Source of the DNA: Paracoccaceae bacterium
Lineage (GTDB): Bacteria > Pseudomonadota > Alphaproteobacteria > Rhodobacterales > Rhodobacteraceae
Assembly (NCBI GenBank): GCA_020622085.1
Contig: JAHRYM010000002.1
Span: 873,604 to 937,603 of the forward strand
Reading direction: 5' to 3'
DNA length: 64,000 bases
Shown here: positions 1-8,545 of the stretch, one piece after another
Layout of the letters: the number at the start of each line of letters is the position of its first letter
How positions within the stretch are numbered: position 1 is the stretch's first letter
Notes under the pieces: model-generated
Databases searched by the model: none
What the model was told of the DNA's origin: nothing
What the model saw: only the letters and a program-made list of their open reading frames with translations
Program-made: the position numbers and the translations under genes

Positions 1-140
1 GCCCACCGGATTCGGGGACATTTCATGCGAACCGCAAATGGATCCAGCTGGCGCAAGACCCATGTTCGGGGACTTGGAGCGGTGAATGAGACGGTGAGAA
101 CGGTCAGCGCCCACTCCCGCGCGGGCAACCTCGACCAAAC

Positions 141-785
141 TTAGTCCGCTTCCTCACTTGCGATCGGCAGATCCAGCGCGACATCCGCGGCGGGCCTCAG
201 CAGGCCGGCGTCTTCCAGCGCCTCGATATCCGGCAAGTCGCGCAATGTCTCCAGCCCGAACTGCACCAGGAACCCCGGCGTGGTGACGTAAGTGTAGGGC
301 GCACCGGCCTCAGGGCTGCGCGGGCCGCGGGCGATCAGGGCCTGACGGTGCAGCCTGGCGATCAGATCGCGGCTGACCTCACGCCCCGTGAGCCGCGAGA
401 TCGCGCCGCGCGTCACCGGCTGCAGATAGGCGACGATGGTCAGGACCAGGGCCTCGGTCCGGGTCAGATCGCGCGGGCTGTCGGTATCGCCACGCGCGGC
501 GCGGATCGCCTCGGTATGGCGCGGCCGGGTGCGGAACTGCCAGCCACCAGCGACGCGGGCGATCTCATAGGGACGGTCGGCCAGTTCGGCGCAGATATCC
601 TCGATCAGCAGATCGAGGGCACAGTCCCGGCCGACCACGCGGGCCAGTATGTCGCGGCTCACCGGTTCGGCAGAGGCGAAGAGTACGGCCTCGACCCGCG
701 CCATCCACTCGCGCCAGCGCAAAGCCTGCGGCAGATCGGCCAATTCGGTATCCAGCAGTTCGGTCGATTTCCCGGCCATCGTCAC
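141..785 (-). CDS. scpB: ScpB-like SMC-Scp complex subunit (accessory paralogue)
   Basis: This 214-residue protein resembles ScpB, the winged-helix dimer that binds the kleisin ScpA in the bacterial condensin complex. The ScpB-like part starts near residue 26 (RVEAVLFASAEPVS) and continues through two winged-helix-like segments, with RTEALVLTIVAYLQPVTRG near residues 108-126 matching the second domain. The start is GTG at 785, chosen because GTGA overlaps the stop of the upstream DUF1403 gene by 4 bases; an in-frame ATG lies at 779. No scpA or smc gene is adjacent, whereas the housekeeping scpB normally sits beside scpA. With a recombinase and a toxin-antitoxin pair nearby, I infer a plasmid- or island-borne paralogue rather than the chromosomal condensin gene. 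Confidence 0.85.
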   Translation of the reverse strand: MTMAGKSTELLDTELADLPQALRWREWMARVEAVLFASAEPVSRDILARVVGRDCALDLLIEDICAELADRPYEIARVAGGWQFRTRPRHTEAIRAARGDTDSPRDLTRTEALVLTIVAYLQPVTRGAISRLTGREVSRDLIARLHRQALIARGPRSPEAGAPYTYVTTPGFLVQFGLETLRDLPDIEALEDAGLLRPAADVALDLPIASEEAD

Positions 786-1699
786 AGCCCGTAAAGCCGG
801 AAGGTCGGCCGCCCGGTCAGTTCGCGCACCAGCCCAAGCGCGGTCAGCCGCTCGAACAGCCGCCGCGCGGCACGGTCGCTGGTCTGCGCGCCCGCCTGGG
901 CGGCCAGCGCATCCTCGGCCAGCAGCGTGGCCACCACGGCGGCGGCATCCTTGCCGCGCAGCCTCAACGCGATCGCGCGGAGCGCATCGGCGCGGCGGGC
1001 CAGATCGGTGTGCAGATCAAACGCCGCCACCGCCCCCCTGCCCCAGGCCGCGGCGCAGGCGGTCAGCCACGCCTCGCCCTCGAGCCGGAAGGCGGCGCGC
1101 GGCAGATGCGCCGCCAATAGCGGCAGCGGGCGATCCCAGCCGAGGGCGCGGGCGAGAGCCGCATCGGCCAGCCAGAGTGCAAGGCCCCGATGCGCCGGGC
1201 CGAGGGCGAGAACCTCACGCGCCGCCTCAGCCGCAAAGCGCAGCGGCAGGATGCGCCCGGCAAACCGCACGGCCAGATCACGCAGCAGGTCAGAGAGGGG
1301 GTGCGGCGGCAGGTCGAACAGCCCCGGCAACCGCGCTGGCCAGTCGGCCGAATGCAGCGCCCGCGCCGCGCCCAGATGCCGCCAGGCGATCAGCAGCCGC
1401 CCACCCGGGCCGGGATCATCCCCGAGACGGCAGAGGGCGAGGGCGTCGCGCAACTGTCCCTCCGCTTCGCGGCGCCCCTCCAGCGTAGCAACCGCCGCCG
1501 CTGCCGAAAGCGCCAGCCGCTTGCGCCACAGTGATCCGGCCGGGTCGTCGGAGCGGGCCAGGGGATCGAGAGCCGCCAGCGCCGCGCCCGCCGAAAACAG
1601 CGCGGTTTCAAGATCTTCCCGTCCCGCGCCCTGCCGGACCCAGCGCGGCAGCGCGGGATCGGAACGGGGGACGGTTGGAGGTTTCAGGTCGCGCGGCAT
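782..1699 (-). CDS. DUF1403 family protein
   Basis: This 305-residue Ala/Leu/Arg-rich protein has no described function. I recognise it as DUF1403, a family found in alphaproteobacteria and often next to an ScpB-like gene. It reads as almost entirely alpha-helical. The last 40 or so residues, around DRAARRLFERLTALGLVREL followed by TGRPTFRLYGL, look like a winged-helix unit ending in a beta hairpin. It lies directly upstream of the ScpB-like gene with a 4-base overlap, so the two are almost certainly translationally coupled and probably act together. Its position fits a structural partner of ScpB, but that is inference. The start is ATG at 1699 (MPRDLKPP). Confidence 0.8.
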   Translation of the reverse strand: MPRDLKPPTVPRSDPALPRWVRQGAGREDLETALFSAGAALAALDPLARSDDPAGSLWRKRLALSAAAAVATLEGRREAEGQLRDALALCRLGDDPGPGGRLLIAWRHLGAARALHSADWPARLPGLFDLPPHPLSDLLRDLAVRFAGRILPLRFAAEAAREVLALGPAHRGLALWLADAALARALGWDRPLPLLAAHLPRAAFRLEGEAWLTACAAAWGRGAVAAFDLHTDLARRADALRAIALRLRGKDAAAVVATLLAEDALAAQAGAQTSDRAARRLFERLTALGLVRELTGRPTFRLYGL

Positions 1700-1977
1700 G
1701 GCGGCAAGCTAACAGAGGACGGCGGTTACGGCCATATTTTTCACGCCAAAGCGCCGCGCCTGTCATTCATGTATAATGGCCAATAATTTTGCATTATCGG
1801 ATGTTTTTGTCTTTTATAGAAGGATGCGTTCTCGCACCGTCAAAACAGCCGGAATTCGCGCCCGGGATGCCTCCGCGGGACCCTGCAGCGCGGGGGTTTT
1901 CGACGATGTTTGCGCGGCCGTGCCTGCGAAGCCCAGGTGCGGTGAACACCCGATGATGCAACGCCGACAGGTCTCTG
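1700..1977. promoter_or_regulatory. AT-rich intergenic region with ATAATG/CATTAT inverted repeat
   Basis: No convincing gene lies in this stretch. Around 1740-1830 it is notably AT-rich against its GC-rich surroundings, as expected for the control region of the DUF1403-scpB pair. ATAATG (1773-1778) and CATTAT (1792-1797) form an inverted repeat with 13 bases between the arms, a possible operator. The first arm with the preceding base reads TATAATG and also resembles a -10 box on the plus strand. The right half ends at the left border of an IS5-type element, which now separates this region from the genes on the other side. Confidence 0.3.
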
Positions 1978-2830
1978 CTAGGGCCGAAACCCAATCAATC
2001 TATTGATATATTGTCATCTATCTGGTTCACTTTCTCTGCAATGCAGGGGGGGTGTGGAATGTCGGCAGGTTTCTGGCTTTCGGATCGGGCCTGGGCGGCG
2101 ATTGAGCCGCTTTTGCCGAAGAACCAACCGGGGGCGAGGCGGGTGGATGACCGTCGCGTCATCAGCGGCATCATCCATGTGCTGCGGGTCGGGTGTCGGT
2201 GGGAGGATTGTCCAGCCAGCTATGGCCCGCCGACGACGATCTACAACCGCTTCAATCGATGGAGCCACCGCGGCCTCTGGGGACGCATCTTTGCGACCCT
2301 TGCGGCACGGGCCGAACTGCCCGGCGACCTGAGCATCGACAGCACCGCCGTGCGCGCCCACCGCTCTGCACACGGCGGAAAAGGGGGGCGCAAATTCAGG
2401 GCATCGGGCGCTCGCGTGGCGGTCCAACCACCAAGATCCATGCTCTGACAGATGGTTGCGGACGCGCGGTGGCCTTCAGCCTCAGCCCCGGAAACCACGC
2501 CGACATCTCGGAGGCTCCGGCGCTTCTGGACAAATGCACCGCCCCCACACGCCTTCTGGCTGACATGGGTTATGACGCCAACAGCCTGCGTGACCGCCTC
2601 GCGGCGACGAAAACCGAGGCCGTCATCCCCTCCACCCGATCACGCAAGGTGCCCATCCCCTACGATGAGACGGCTTATCGCGACAGAAATCTGATCGAGC
2701 GGGCTTTCTGCCGCCTCAAGGACTGGCGACGCATTGCCACCCGCTACGACAAGCTGGCCATCAACTTCGCATCCGCCGTCACAATCGCCGCAATCATCAT
2801 CTGGTGGACTTGATTGAGTCTCGACCCTAG
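1978..2830 (+). mobile_element. IS5 family (IS427-like) insertion sequence, apparently complete
   Basis: The element is about 850 bases long. It is bounded by imperfect inverted repeats at 1978-1998 (begins CTAGGGCCGAAACCCAATC) and 2810-2830 (ends GAGTCTCGACCCTAG), which match at 18 of 21 positions. Both outer ends are CTAG; because CTAG is a palindrome, the exact edge and any target duplication (TA or CTAG) cannot be fixed. It holds one transposase gene in two overlapping frames with a slippery A4G6 run, the organisation of the IS427 group. It sits 28 bases upstream of the Fic antitoxin start and divides the DUF1403/ScpB half of the module from the Fic/recombinase half. Confidence 0.85.
2059..2813 (+). 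CDS. IS5 family transposase, made by -1 frameshifting
   Basis: This DDE transposase catalyses movement of the surrounding element. Frame one starts at ATG 2059 (MSAGFWLSDRAWAAIEPLLP) and carries the N-terminal DUF4096-like domain and the first catalytic Asp (LSIDSTAVRAHRSAH). The second frame continues to 2813 with the second Asp (LADMGYDAN) and the Glu region (NLIERAFCRLKDWRRIATRY). The frames join at a run of four A and six G at 2379-2388, a site where a -1 shift restores a full-length protein of about 250 residues. This matches known programmed frameshifting in IS427-type elements, so I read the gene as functional rather than broken. No other stop interrupts it. Confidence 0.8.
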
Positions 2831-2858
2831 GCTTCATCCAACAGACAGGATTTTCTCG

Positions 2859-3080
2859 ATGCGCACCAAGCCCTCCCAGCCCCCGACGGAAGTCCCCCGC
2901 AGCGCCACGCCCACCGCCCGGCTTCTGGCGAGTGCGATCGCCAGCCAGGAGATCGAAGGCCTTCATCTCAGCCCACAGGCAGCGGCGGAATTCCGCGAGA
3001 TTGAAGCCGGAACTCTGAGCTTGTCGGATTTGCACACGCGATTGCTGGAACGCTACCGCAGACCGTCCACCACGGGCTGA
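2859..3080 (+). CDS. VbhA-like antitoxin of a Fic toxin
   Basis: This 73-residue protein is the likely antitoxin for the Fic protein that starts 3 bases after its stop. Residues 29-34 (SQEIEG) fit the inhibitory motif (S/T)xxxE(G/N), whose Glu blocks the ATP site of class I Fic enzymes. The following segment up to LSDLHTRLLERYRR resembles the antitoxin VbhA domain. I chose ATG at 2859, with AGGA at 2847-2850 ahead of it. A longer reading from 2814 would start inside the IS terminal repeat and is unlikely. The IS ends 28 bases upstream, so the native promoter may be displaced or replaced. The TA assignment is strong from motif plus adjacency; toxicity is not shown. Confidence 0.8.
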   Translation: MRTKPSQPPTEVPRSATPTARLLASAIASQEIEGLHLSPQAAAEFREIEAGTLSLSDLHTRLLERYRRPSTTG

Positions 3081-3083
3081 CCG

Positions 3084-3695
3084 ATGGCCCGATACGACAG
3101 CGACGACCGGGATCTCTATTCAGGTTCCGGCGTACTCATCAATCTGCTCGGAATCACAGATCAAGCAGAGCTTGACGACGCCGAAACCTCGATCGTCCTG
3201 GTCGCCACGCTCAGGATCGGCGAGTTCCCCCTGCCCGAACCACCCGAAGGCCCCGATTTCTCGTACCTTCTGACGATCCACCGGGCCTTGTTCGGTGACA
3301 TCTATGCCTGGGCAGGGACGGTCCGGAATGTGGATATTTCCAAGGGCGGCAATCGCTTCGCCAACTGGCGCTTCATAGAGCAGGAGGGCGCACGACTGGC
3401 GGCGGATCTGGCCCAGGAAAACTGGCTGGCCGGTCTGCCAACCAGGCGCTTCGCCGAGCGCATGGCGTGGTACATGGGCGAGTTCAATGTCCTTCACCCG
3501 TTCCGGGACGGCAACGGCCGCGCCTTGCGCGAATATGTGCGCTATCTCGCAGACCGCGCGGGCCATCCGCTCACCTGGAAAGGCACGCCGCCCGACGAGA
3601 TGCTCGCCGTGTCGATTGCGGCCTGGCGCGGCGACACCGCCCCGCTGGCCGCCCTGCTCTTGCGACAGATCGGGACCGCTGGCCATGGCGAATGA
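3084..3695 (+). CDS. fic: Fic domain adenylyltransferase toxin
   Basis: This 203-residue Fic-domain protein probably transfers AMP from ATP to a target protein; many class I Fic toxins modify topoisomerase subunits, but the target here is unknown. The complete active-site motif HPFRDGNGR is at residues 138-146, including the catalytic His and the anion-binding GNGR. The flap region upstream (FGDIYAWAGTVRNVDISKGG, residues 70-89) fits the family. No inhibitory Glu motif is visible in the toxin itself, in line with regulation in trans by the small gene just upstream. The recombinase gene begins 11 bases before this gene ends, so antitoxin, toxin and recombinase form one operon. Confidence 0.87.
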   Translation: MARYDSDDRDLYSGSGVLINLLGITDQAELDDAETSIVLVATLRIGEFPLPEPPEGPDFSYLLTIHRALFGDIYAWAGTVRNVDISKGGNRFANWRFIEQEGARLAADLAQENWLAGLPTRRFAERMAWYMGEFNVLHPFRDGNGRALREYVRYLADRAGHPLTWKGTPPDEMLAVSIAAWRGDTAPLAALLLRQIGTAGHGE

Positions 3696-4716
3696 ACCAC
3701 CCCCCTCCCCTGCCCCACCGGAACACCAGCCGCCGGCGCTGCGCGATCTGGCCGAACGGGCGCGCGGCTATGCCGAGGCGGCGAGCTCTGCCAATACCCG
3801 CAAGGCCTATGCCGCCGACTGGAAGCATTTTGCCGGCTGGTGTCGGCGCGAAGGGCTTGAGGCGCTGAGCCCCGATCCGCAGATCGTGGGCCTTTATATC
3901 ACCGCCTGCGCCAGCGGCGCGAAATCCGTTGGCGGGCGGAAGAATGCGGTTTCCACCATTGAACGGCGCCTGTCGGCATTGGTCTGGGCCTTTACGCAAC
4001 GCAGGCTGACCCTTGATCGACGCGACCGCCATATCGCCACCGTGCTGGCCGGCATCCGCAACAGCCATGCAGCGCCCCCGAGGCAGAAAGAGGCAATCCT
4101 GCCCGACGATCTGCTGGCGATGCTGGAAACCTGCGACCGTGGTTCCTTGCGCGGCTTGCGCGACCGGGCGATGTTGCTGGTGGGCTTTGCCGGCGGGTTG
4201 CGGCGATCCGAGATCACCGGCCTCGACATGGGCCGCGATCAGACCGAGGACGGCCGTGGCTGGGTCGAGGTGCTGGAAGGCGGGCTGCTGGTCCGGCTGC
4301 GCGGCAAGACCGGCTGGCGCGAGGTCGAGATCGGCCGCGGCTCGTCGCCTGCCACCTGCCCGGTCGAGGCGCTGCAGATCTGGCTGAAATTCGCCCGCAT
4401 CAGCCAGGGCCCGTTGTTTCGCCGCATCACTGGACAAGGCAAGGAGCCCGGGCCCTTCCGCCTGAACGACCGCGAGGTGGCCCGCCTGGTCAAACGCGCC
4501 GCCACCGCCGCCGGGCTGCGCGGCGATCTGGCCGAGGGGGACCGCCCTGCCCTGTTTTCCGGCCATTCCCTGCGCGCCGGACTGGCCTCATCCGCCGAAG
4601 TCGACGAGCGCCACGTGCAGAAGCAGCTTGGCCACGCCAGCGCCGAGATGACCCGTCGCTACCAGCGCCGCCGCGACCGCTTCCGCGTCAACCTGACCAA
4701 GGCGGCGGGGCTGTAG
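3685..4716 (+). CDS. Tyrosine recombinase / site-specific integrase
   Basis: This 343-residue protein is a phage-type tyrosine recombinase. An N-terminal SAM-like core-binding domain covers about residues 20-130 (SANTRKAYAADWKHFAGWC). The catalytic domain follows, with Arg173 (GGLRRSEITGL), a Lys at 208 (RGKTGW), His294-x-x-Arg297 (GHSLRAGL), His317 (LGHAS) and Tyr326 (TRRYQRRR), so all catalytic residues are present. The start ATG 3685 overlaps the end of fic by 11 bases. Homologues in Rhodobacterales often occur with DUF1403 and ScpB-like genes, so it may be part of that module rather than a simple phage integrase. No att site was identified. A weak stem (4721-4727 with 4741-4747) follows the stop. 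Confidence 0.88.
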   Translation: MANEPPPSPAPPEHQPPALRDLAERARGYAEAASSANTRKAYAADWKHFAGWCRREGLEALSPDPQIVGLYITACASGAKSVGGRKNAVSTIERRLSALVWAFTQRRLTLDRRDRHIATVLAGIRNSHAAPPRQKEAILPDDLLAMLETCDRGSLRGLRDRAMLLVGFAGGLRRSEITGLDMGRDQTEDGRGWVEVLEGGLLVRLRGKTGWREVEIGRGSSPATCPVEALQIWLKFARISQGPLFRRITGQGKEPGPFRLNDREVARLVKRAATAAGLRGDLAEGDRPALFSGHSLRAGLASSAEVDERHVQKQLGHASAEMTRRYQRRRDRFRVNLTKAAGL

Positions 4717-4752
4717 GTGGCCTGCTGCCGGTTTCGTGGACAGCAGGTTAAG

Positions 4753-5598
4753 CTAGGGTCAGGACCCATTGATTTCAGGCTTTTGGCGTGATTCAGGCTC
4801 CGCGAGGAGACCTGATTGATGAGCAACCTATACCGGCTGACCGACGCCCAGATGGAGCGTCTGGAGCCGTTCTTCCCCAAAAGCCATGGCAAGCCCCGCG
4901 TCGATGATCGTCGCGTTCTCGGCGGCATAATCTTCATCAATCGCAATGGGTTGCGCTGGTGCGATGCACCGAAGGAATACGGCCCGGCGAAGACCCTCTA
5001 CAACCGCTGGAAACGCTGGAGCGACAATGGCGTCTTCGCCCGGATCTTGGTCGGCCTCGCCGCCGAGAGCGCCGAGCACAAGACGGTCATGATCGACGCG
5101 ACCTATTGAAAGCACACCGCACGGCATCGAGCCTGCGGGTGAAAAAGGGGGGCGCGAACGCCAGATTGGCCGAACCAAAGGTGGCATGAACACCAAGTTG
5201 CACGCCGTTGCCGATGCCAAGGGGCGGCCGATCGGGTTCTTTATGTCGGCCGGCCAGGTCAGCGATTACACCGGAGCGGCGGCGCTTCTGGGCAGCCTGC
5301 CGAAGGCGGGCCGGCTTCTTGCCGATCGGGGCTATGACGCCGACTGGTTCAGAGAAGCGCTGAAAGACAGGGGGATAAAGGTTTGCATCCCTGGCCGGAA
5401 GTCTCGCAAGAAGGCCGTGAAGTATGACAAGCGTCGCTACAAACGGCGCAACCGCATCGAGATCATGTTCGGACGCCTCAAGGATTGGAGACGCGTCGCA
5501 ACCCGTTACGACCGATGCCCGGAAACGTACTTCTCTGCGATCATGCTCGCCGCAACCGTCTTGTTCTGGCTGTGAAATTCAATGAGTCTGGAGCCTAG
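4753..5598 (+). mobile_element. IS5 family (IS427-like) insertion sequence, second and decayed copy
   Basis: This element of about 846 bases is related to, but distinct from, the one at 1978-2830. Inverted repeats are at about 4753-4773 (CTAGGGTCAGGACCCATTGA) and 5578-5598 (TCAATGAGTCTGGAGCCTAG). Both ends carry CTAG. The transposase gene has a frameshift beyond the expected programmed site, so the copy should not move on its own. Its right end interrupts the dimethylglycine dehydrogenase-like gene. The missing C-terminal coding part is not on the other side of the element, so the insertion was accompanied by a deletion or a recombination event. Confidence 0.85.
4819..5575 (+). pseudogene. 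IS5 family transposase, frameshifted
   Basis: Frame one opens at ATG 4819 behind GAGGAGA (4804-4810) and encodes MSNLYRLTDAQMERLEPFFP through VMIDATY, then stops at TGA near 5107. Relatives continue with LKAHRTASSLRVKKGG, and exactly this sequence follows in the next frame, so one base has been lost at about 5106-5108. A run of five A and six G (5142-5152) then marks the usual programmed -1 shift into the third segment, GMNTKLHAVADAKGRP up to 5575, which contains LADRGYDADWF and [20 protein letters not shown]. Because the first shift is not at a slippery run, I judge the gene inactive. Confidence 0.8.
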
Positions 5599-7869
5599 CG
5601 AGGCACGGATCCTGTGGCCATAGCCGCCTGACATGACTGATCCCACCAACTTACCGTCGCGAAAAATCGGCTCGTGATGATAAAGCATCGGTGTATTCTC
5701 GCCGCCGGCAAGCATGACTTGGACAAGGCGGCGGCGGATCGGACCTTCTGACCTCTGCGCCAGCAGAGCATCGCGGCCGATGAAGTCCGCCTTCTTCATC
5801 GCCACCGCGAAACCGAGCCCTGCATTGAAGGGGGTGTCTTCTTCCCCGATGTCATGGCCCCAATGGCGGTAGCCCTTCTCCATCCGCAGCGAGTTCAGCG
5901 CGAAATAGCCTGCGGGCTTCAGGCCCAGATCCCGCCCGGCCTCGGCCAGAACGTCGTAGACATGGGCGGCGAATTCGGTGTCGATCAGAAACCCAAAGCC
6001 CAGTTCCCCGACAAAGGTCAGTCGGTTGGCGCGGACGCGGGCATAGCCAAGCTCGACCTCGCGCGAGGTGCCGAAGGGGAAGCCTTCGTTCGAGAAGTCG
6101 TCCGGCGAGACCCGTGCCATCAGCGCGCGCGCCTTCGGCCCCATCACCGCCAGCATCGCCGTGCCCGAGGTGACATCGCTGATGTGGACCTGCGCCCCTG
6201 CGGGGATGTTGCGGCGGAACCATGCCAGGTCGCGGCGCTGCGACAGGGCCAGCGTGACCACCAGGAAGGCAGCTTCCGCCAGCCGGATCACCGTTACATC
6301 GGCCTCGATCCCGCCGCGCGGGTTCAGCCATTGTGTATAAACGATTTTTCCAACCGGAACGTCGCATTCTCCTGCGCAGATGTGGTTCAGCGCAGCCAGT
6401 GCGCCCGGCCCTTCGACCCGGTATCTGGTGAAGCAGGAATAGTCGAAGACCGAGACATTCTCGGCGGTGTTGCGGCACTCGGTGGCGACATTGGCGAAAT
6501 AGCTGGGCCGGTCATAGGAGAATTCGACCTTTGCAACTTCCTCTGGTGTGCCGAAGAAGCCCGGCCGCTCCCACCCGGCCAGTTCGGTCATGTAGGCCCC
6601 CGCCGCCAGCATCCGGTCATGGAAGGGCGAGCGGCGGATGCCGCGGGCGGTGGTGAACTGCAACCCCGGCCAGTGCATGTCGAACAGCGTGCCGATGGTC
6701 TCGACCGAGCGATCCTCAAGGTATTTGCGGTTGCGCTGGAAGCCTTGCGTGCGGCGCACGTCGACGTCGATCAGCTCGACCGGAGGAAAGCCCTCGGCGA
6801 TCCAGGAGGCCATCGCCTTGCCCACCCCGCCCGAGGACAGGATGCCGATCGAGTTGAAGCCGGTGGCCGAGAAAAGACCCGCGACCTCGGGCGTTTCGCC
6901 CAGGTGATAGCGGTTGTCGGGGGTAAAGCTTTCGGGGCCGTTGAAGAACAGTTGAATCCCGGTGTTCTGCAGCACCGGCACCCGCCGCATCGCCTGTTCC
7001 AGATAGGGCGCGATGTGGTCGATATCCTCGGGGATGGCGTCGAAGCAGAAGCTTTCGGGAATGCCCTTCTGGCCCCAGTGCTTGGCACCCGGCTCGAAGA
7101 AGCCGACCAAGAGCTTGCCCGCGTCTTCCTTGTAATAGGCCCATTCATCGGCGGTGAACATCACCGGCAGGTCGCGCGGCAGGTCGGGGATCGCCTCGGT
7201 CACCACATAGAAATGCTCGGCCGCGTGCAGGGGAAGTGTCACGCCGATTTCGGCTGCCAGATCGCGCGGCCACATGCCGCCGCAGATCACCACCTTTTTC
7301 GCGTGGATCGGCCCTTCATCGGTCATCACCCCCCGCCGCGCGGCCGTTTTCCACCACGATCTTCGTCACCGCCAGATGTTCGAGGATCGTCGCCCCGCCC
7401 ATCCGCGCGCCCTTGGCATAGGCCATGGTCACGTCGGCCGGGTTCACCTGCCCGTCATCGGGGAACCAGAAGCCGCCGACCAGCGTTCCTTGATCTGGTC
7501 GGGCGTCAGCGGTTCGACCGGCAGGCCGAAGTTGCGCCCCATCGAGGCGCCGCGGGCCAGTTCCTCATACCGCGCCGGGGTCTTCGCCAGCCGAAGCGAG
7601 CCGTTGCGCCTGAAGCCGGTGGCCTGTCCGGTCTCGGCCTCCAGCTTGCCGAACAACTCGCCGGTGTATTGCGCCAGTTCGGTCATCCGCTGGGTGGCGC
7701 GCAACTGCGTCACCAGCCCGGCCGCGTGCCATGTGGTGCCGCAAGTCAATTGCTTGCGTTCACACAGCACCACGTCGCTGATCCCGAGCTTCACCAGGTG
7801 ATAGGCGATGGAACAGCCGGCAATACCGCCCCCGATGATGACGACATCTGTTTTCGAGGGAATGGTCAT
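5599..7869 (-). pseudogene. FAD-dependent dimethylglycine/sarcosine dehydrogenase-like gene, broken
   Basis: Intact relatives of about 810 residues have a DAO-type FAD domain, a middle FAO_M domain and a GcvT-like folate domain, and oxidatively demethylate N-methyl amino acids. The N-terminus (MTIPSKTDVVIIGGGIAGCS, dinucleotide-binding motif) starts at 7869. After IKERW the frame breaks near 7480: VGGFWFPDDGQVNPADVT follows directly in another frame, with about eight expected residues missing. A run of six G near 7329-7334, one more than needed, returns the reading to the original frame. The rest is intact to [12 protein letters not shown], where the IS at 5598 cuts it, removing roughly the last 50-60 residues. 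At least three lesions make this a decaying gene. Confidence 0.85.
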
Positions 7870-7908
7870 GGGCAGGCTCCTTGAAATTCCGGCCAGACGT
7901 GGCGCTGG

Positions 7909-8545
7909 TCAGACTCCGCCAAGGCAGAGGTATCTGGTTTCCAGATAATCGCCGATGCCCTGCCGCCCGCCTTCGCGGCCCTGGCCGGATTGCTTGATGC
8001 CACCGAAAGGGGCGACTTCGGTGGAGATCAACCCGGTGTTGATGCCGACCATGCCGTATTCCAGCGCCTCGGCCACGCGGTAGACCCGTCCGACATCGCG
8101 GGCAAAGAAACAGGCGGCGAGGCCGAATTCGGTGTCATTGGCCAGCCGGATCACCTCGGCCTCGGTCTCGAAGCGGAAGAGGGCTGCAACCGGGCCGAAG
8201 GTCTCTTCGCGGGCAGGCCGCATCGAAGGCATGGCGCCGGCCAGCACGCTCCTTGCCGGTGCGGGCGGCCCAGTCGGCTTGCGCGGCATGGGCGGCGGCG
8301 ATGGCCCTGGCGGTCTCGGTCGCACCCATATCGGGCAGAACAGCGACCCGTTCGCCAGTTGCGGAATCGACAACCGCGAAATACCTGCCGCCAGCAGGCA
8401 CCGCCCGCCATTCACCCGCTACACAGCCTTGCGCCCTGATCAGGGTCAGGTCCGGGAGGCGGTCGAGAAGACTGTCGCCTGGATCCCGGTTTCCGTCCGT
8501 CAACAGGCAAGCCTGCAGTGCCCCTACCGGGTTGAAATGCGTCAT
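7909..8545 (-). pseudogene. Succinate-semialdehyde dehydrogenase (GabD-like), internal deletion
   Basis: The N-terminal end starts at ATG 8545, overlapping the stop of the upstream ORF as ATGA, and reads through LLDRLPDLTLIRAQGCVAGE to WAARTGKERA. Reading then jumps, near 8250, to the C-terminal end of the same enzyme family in another frame (MRPAREETFGPVAALFRFE ... GGIKQSGQGREGG), ending at 7909. About 300 codons are missing, including the catalytic Cys and Glu and most of the NAD site. The enzyme would have oxidised a semialdehyde to the acid. It lay between the transporter remnant and the dimethylglycine dehydrogenase-like gene in what was probably one catabolic operon. Confidence 0.85.

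Noticed and set aside
1-140. TTCGGGGAC occurs twice (11-19 and 65-73), recalling the ends of some insertion sequences
   Set aside because: No transposase or matching inverted repeat is visible and the window starts here, so an IS end cannot be supported.
649-1534. Long plus-strand open frames opposite the DUF1403 and scpB genes
   Set aside because: They are Arg/Ala/Pro-rich shadow frames typical of GC-rich DNA, with no family resemblance or ribosome site.
4721-4747. CCTGCTG/CAGCAGG stem after the recombinase gene as a terminator or att site
   Set aside because: The stem is only 7 bp with a 13-base loop and no T-run, and no matching second site for an att core was seen.
5142-5152. A5G6 run as the cause of transposase inactivation in the second IS
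   Set aside because: The same kind of run in the first IS is the normal programmed site; the inactivating change is the separate one-base loss near 5107.
5854-7884. A plus-strand frame of 676 codons opposite the dehydrogenase remnant
   Set aside because: Its composition is that of an antisense shadow; the minus strand shows clear DAO and GcvT homology.
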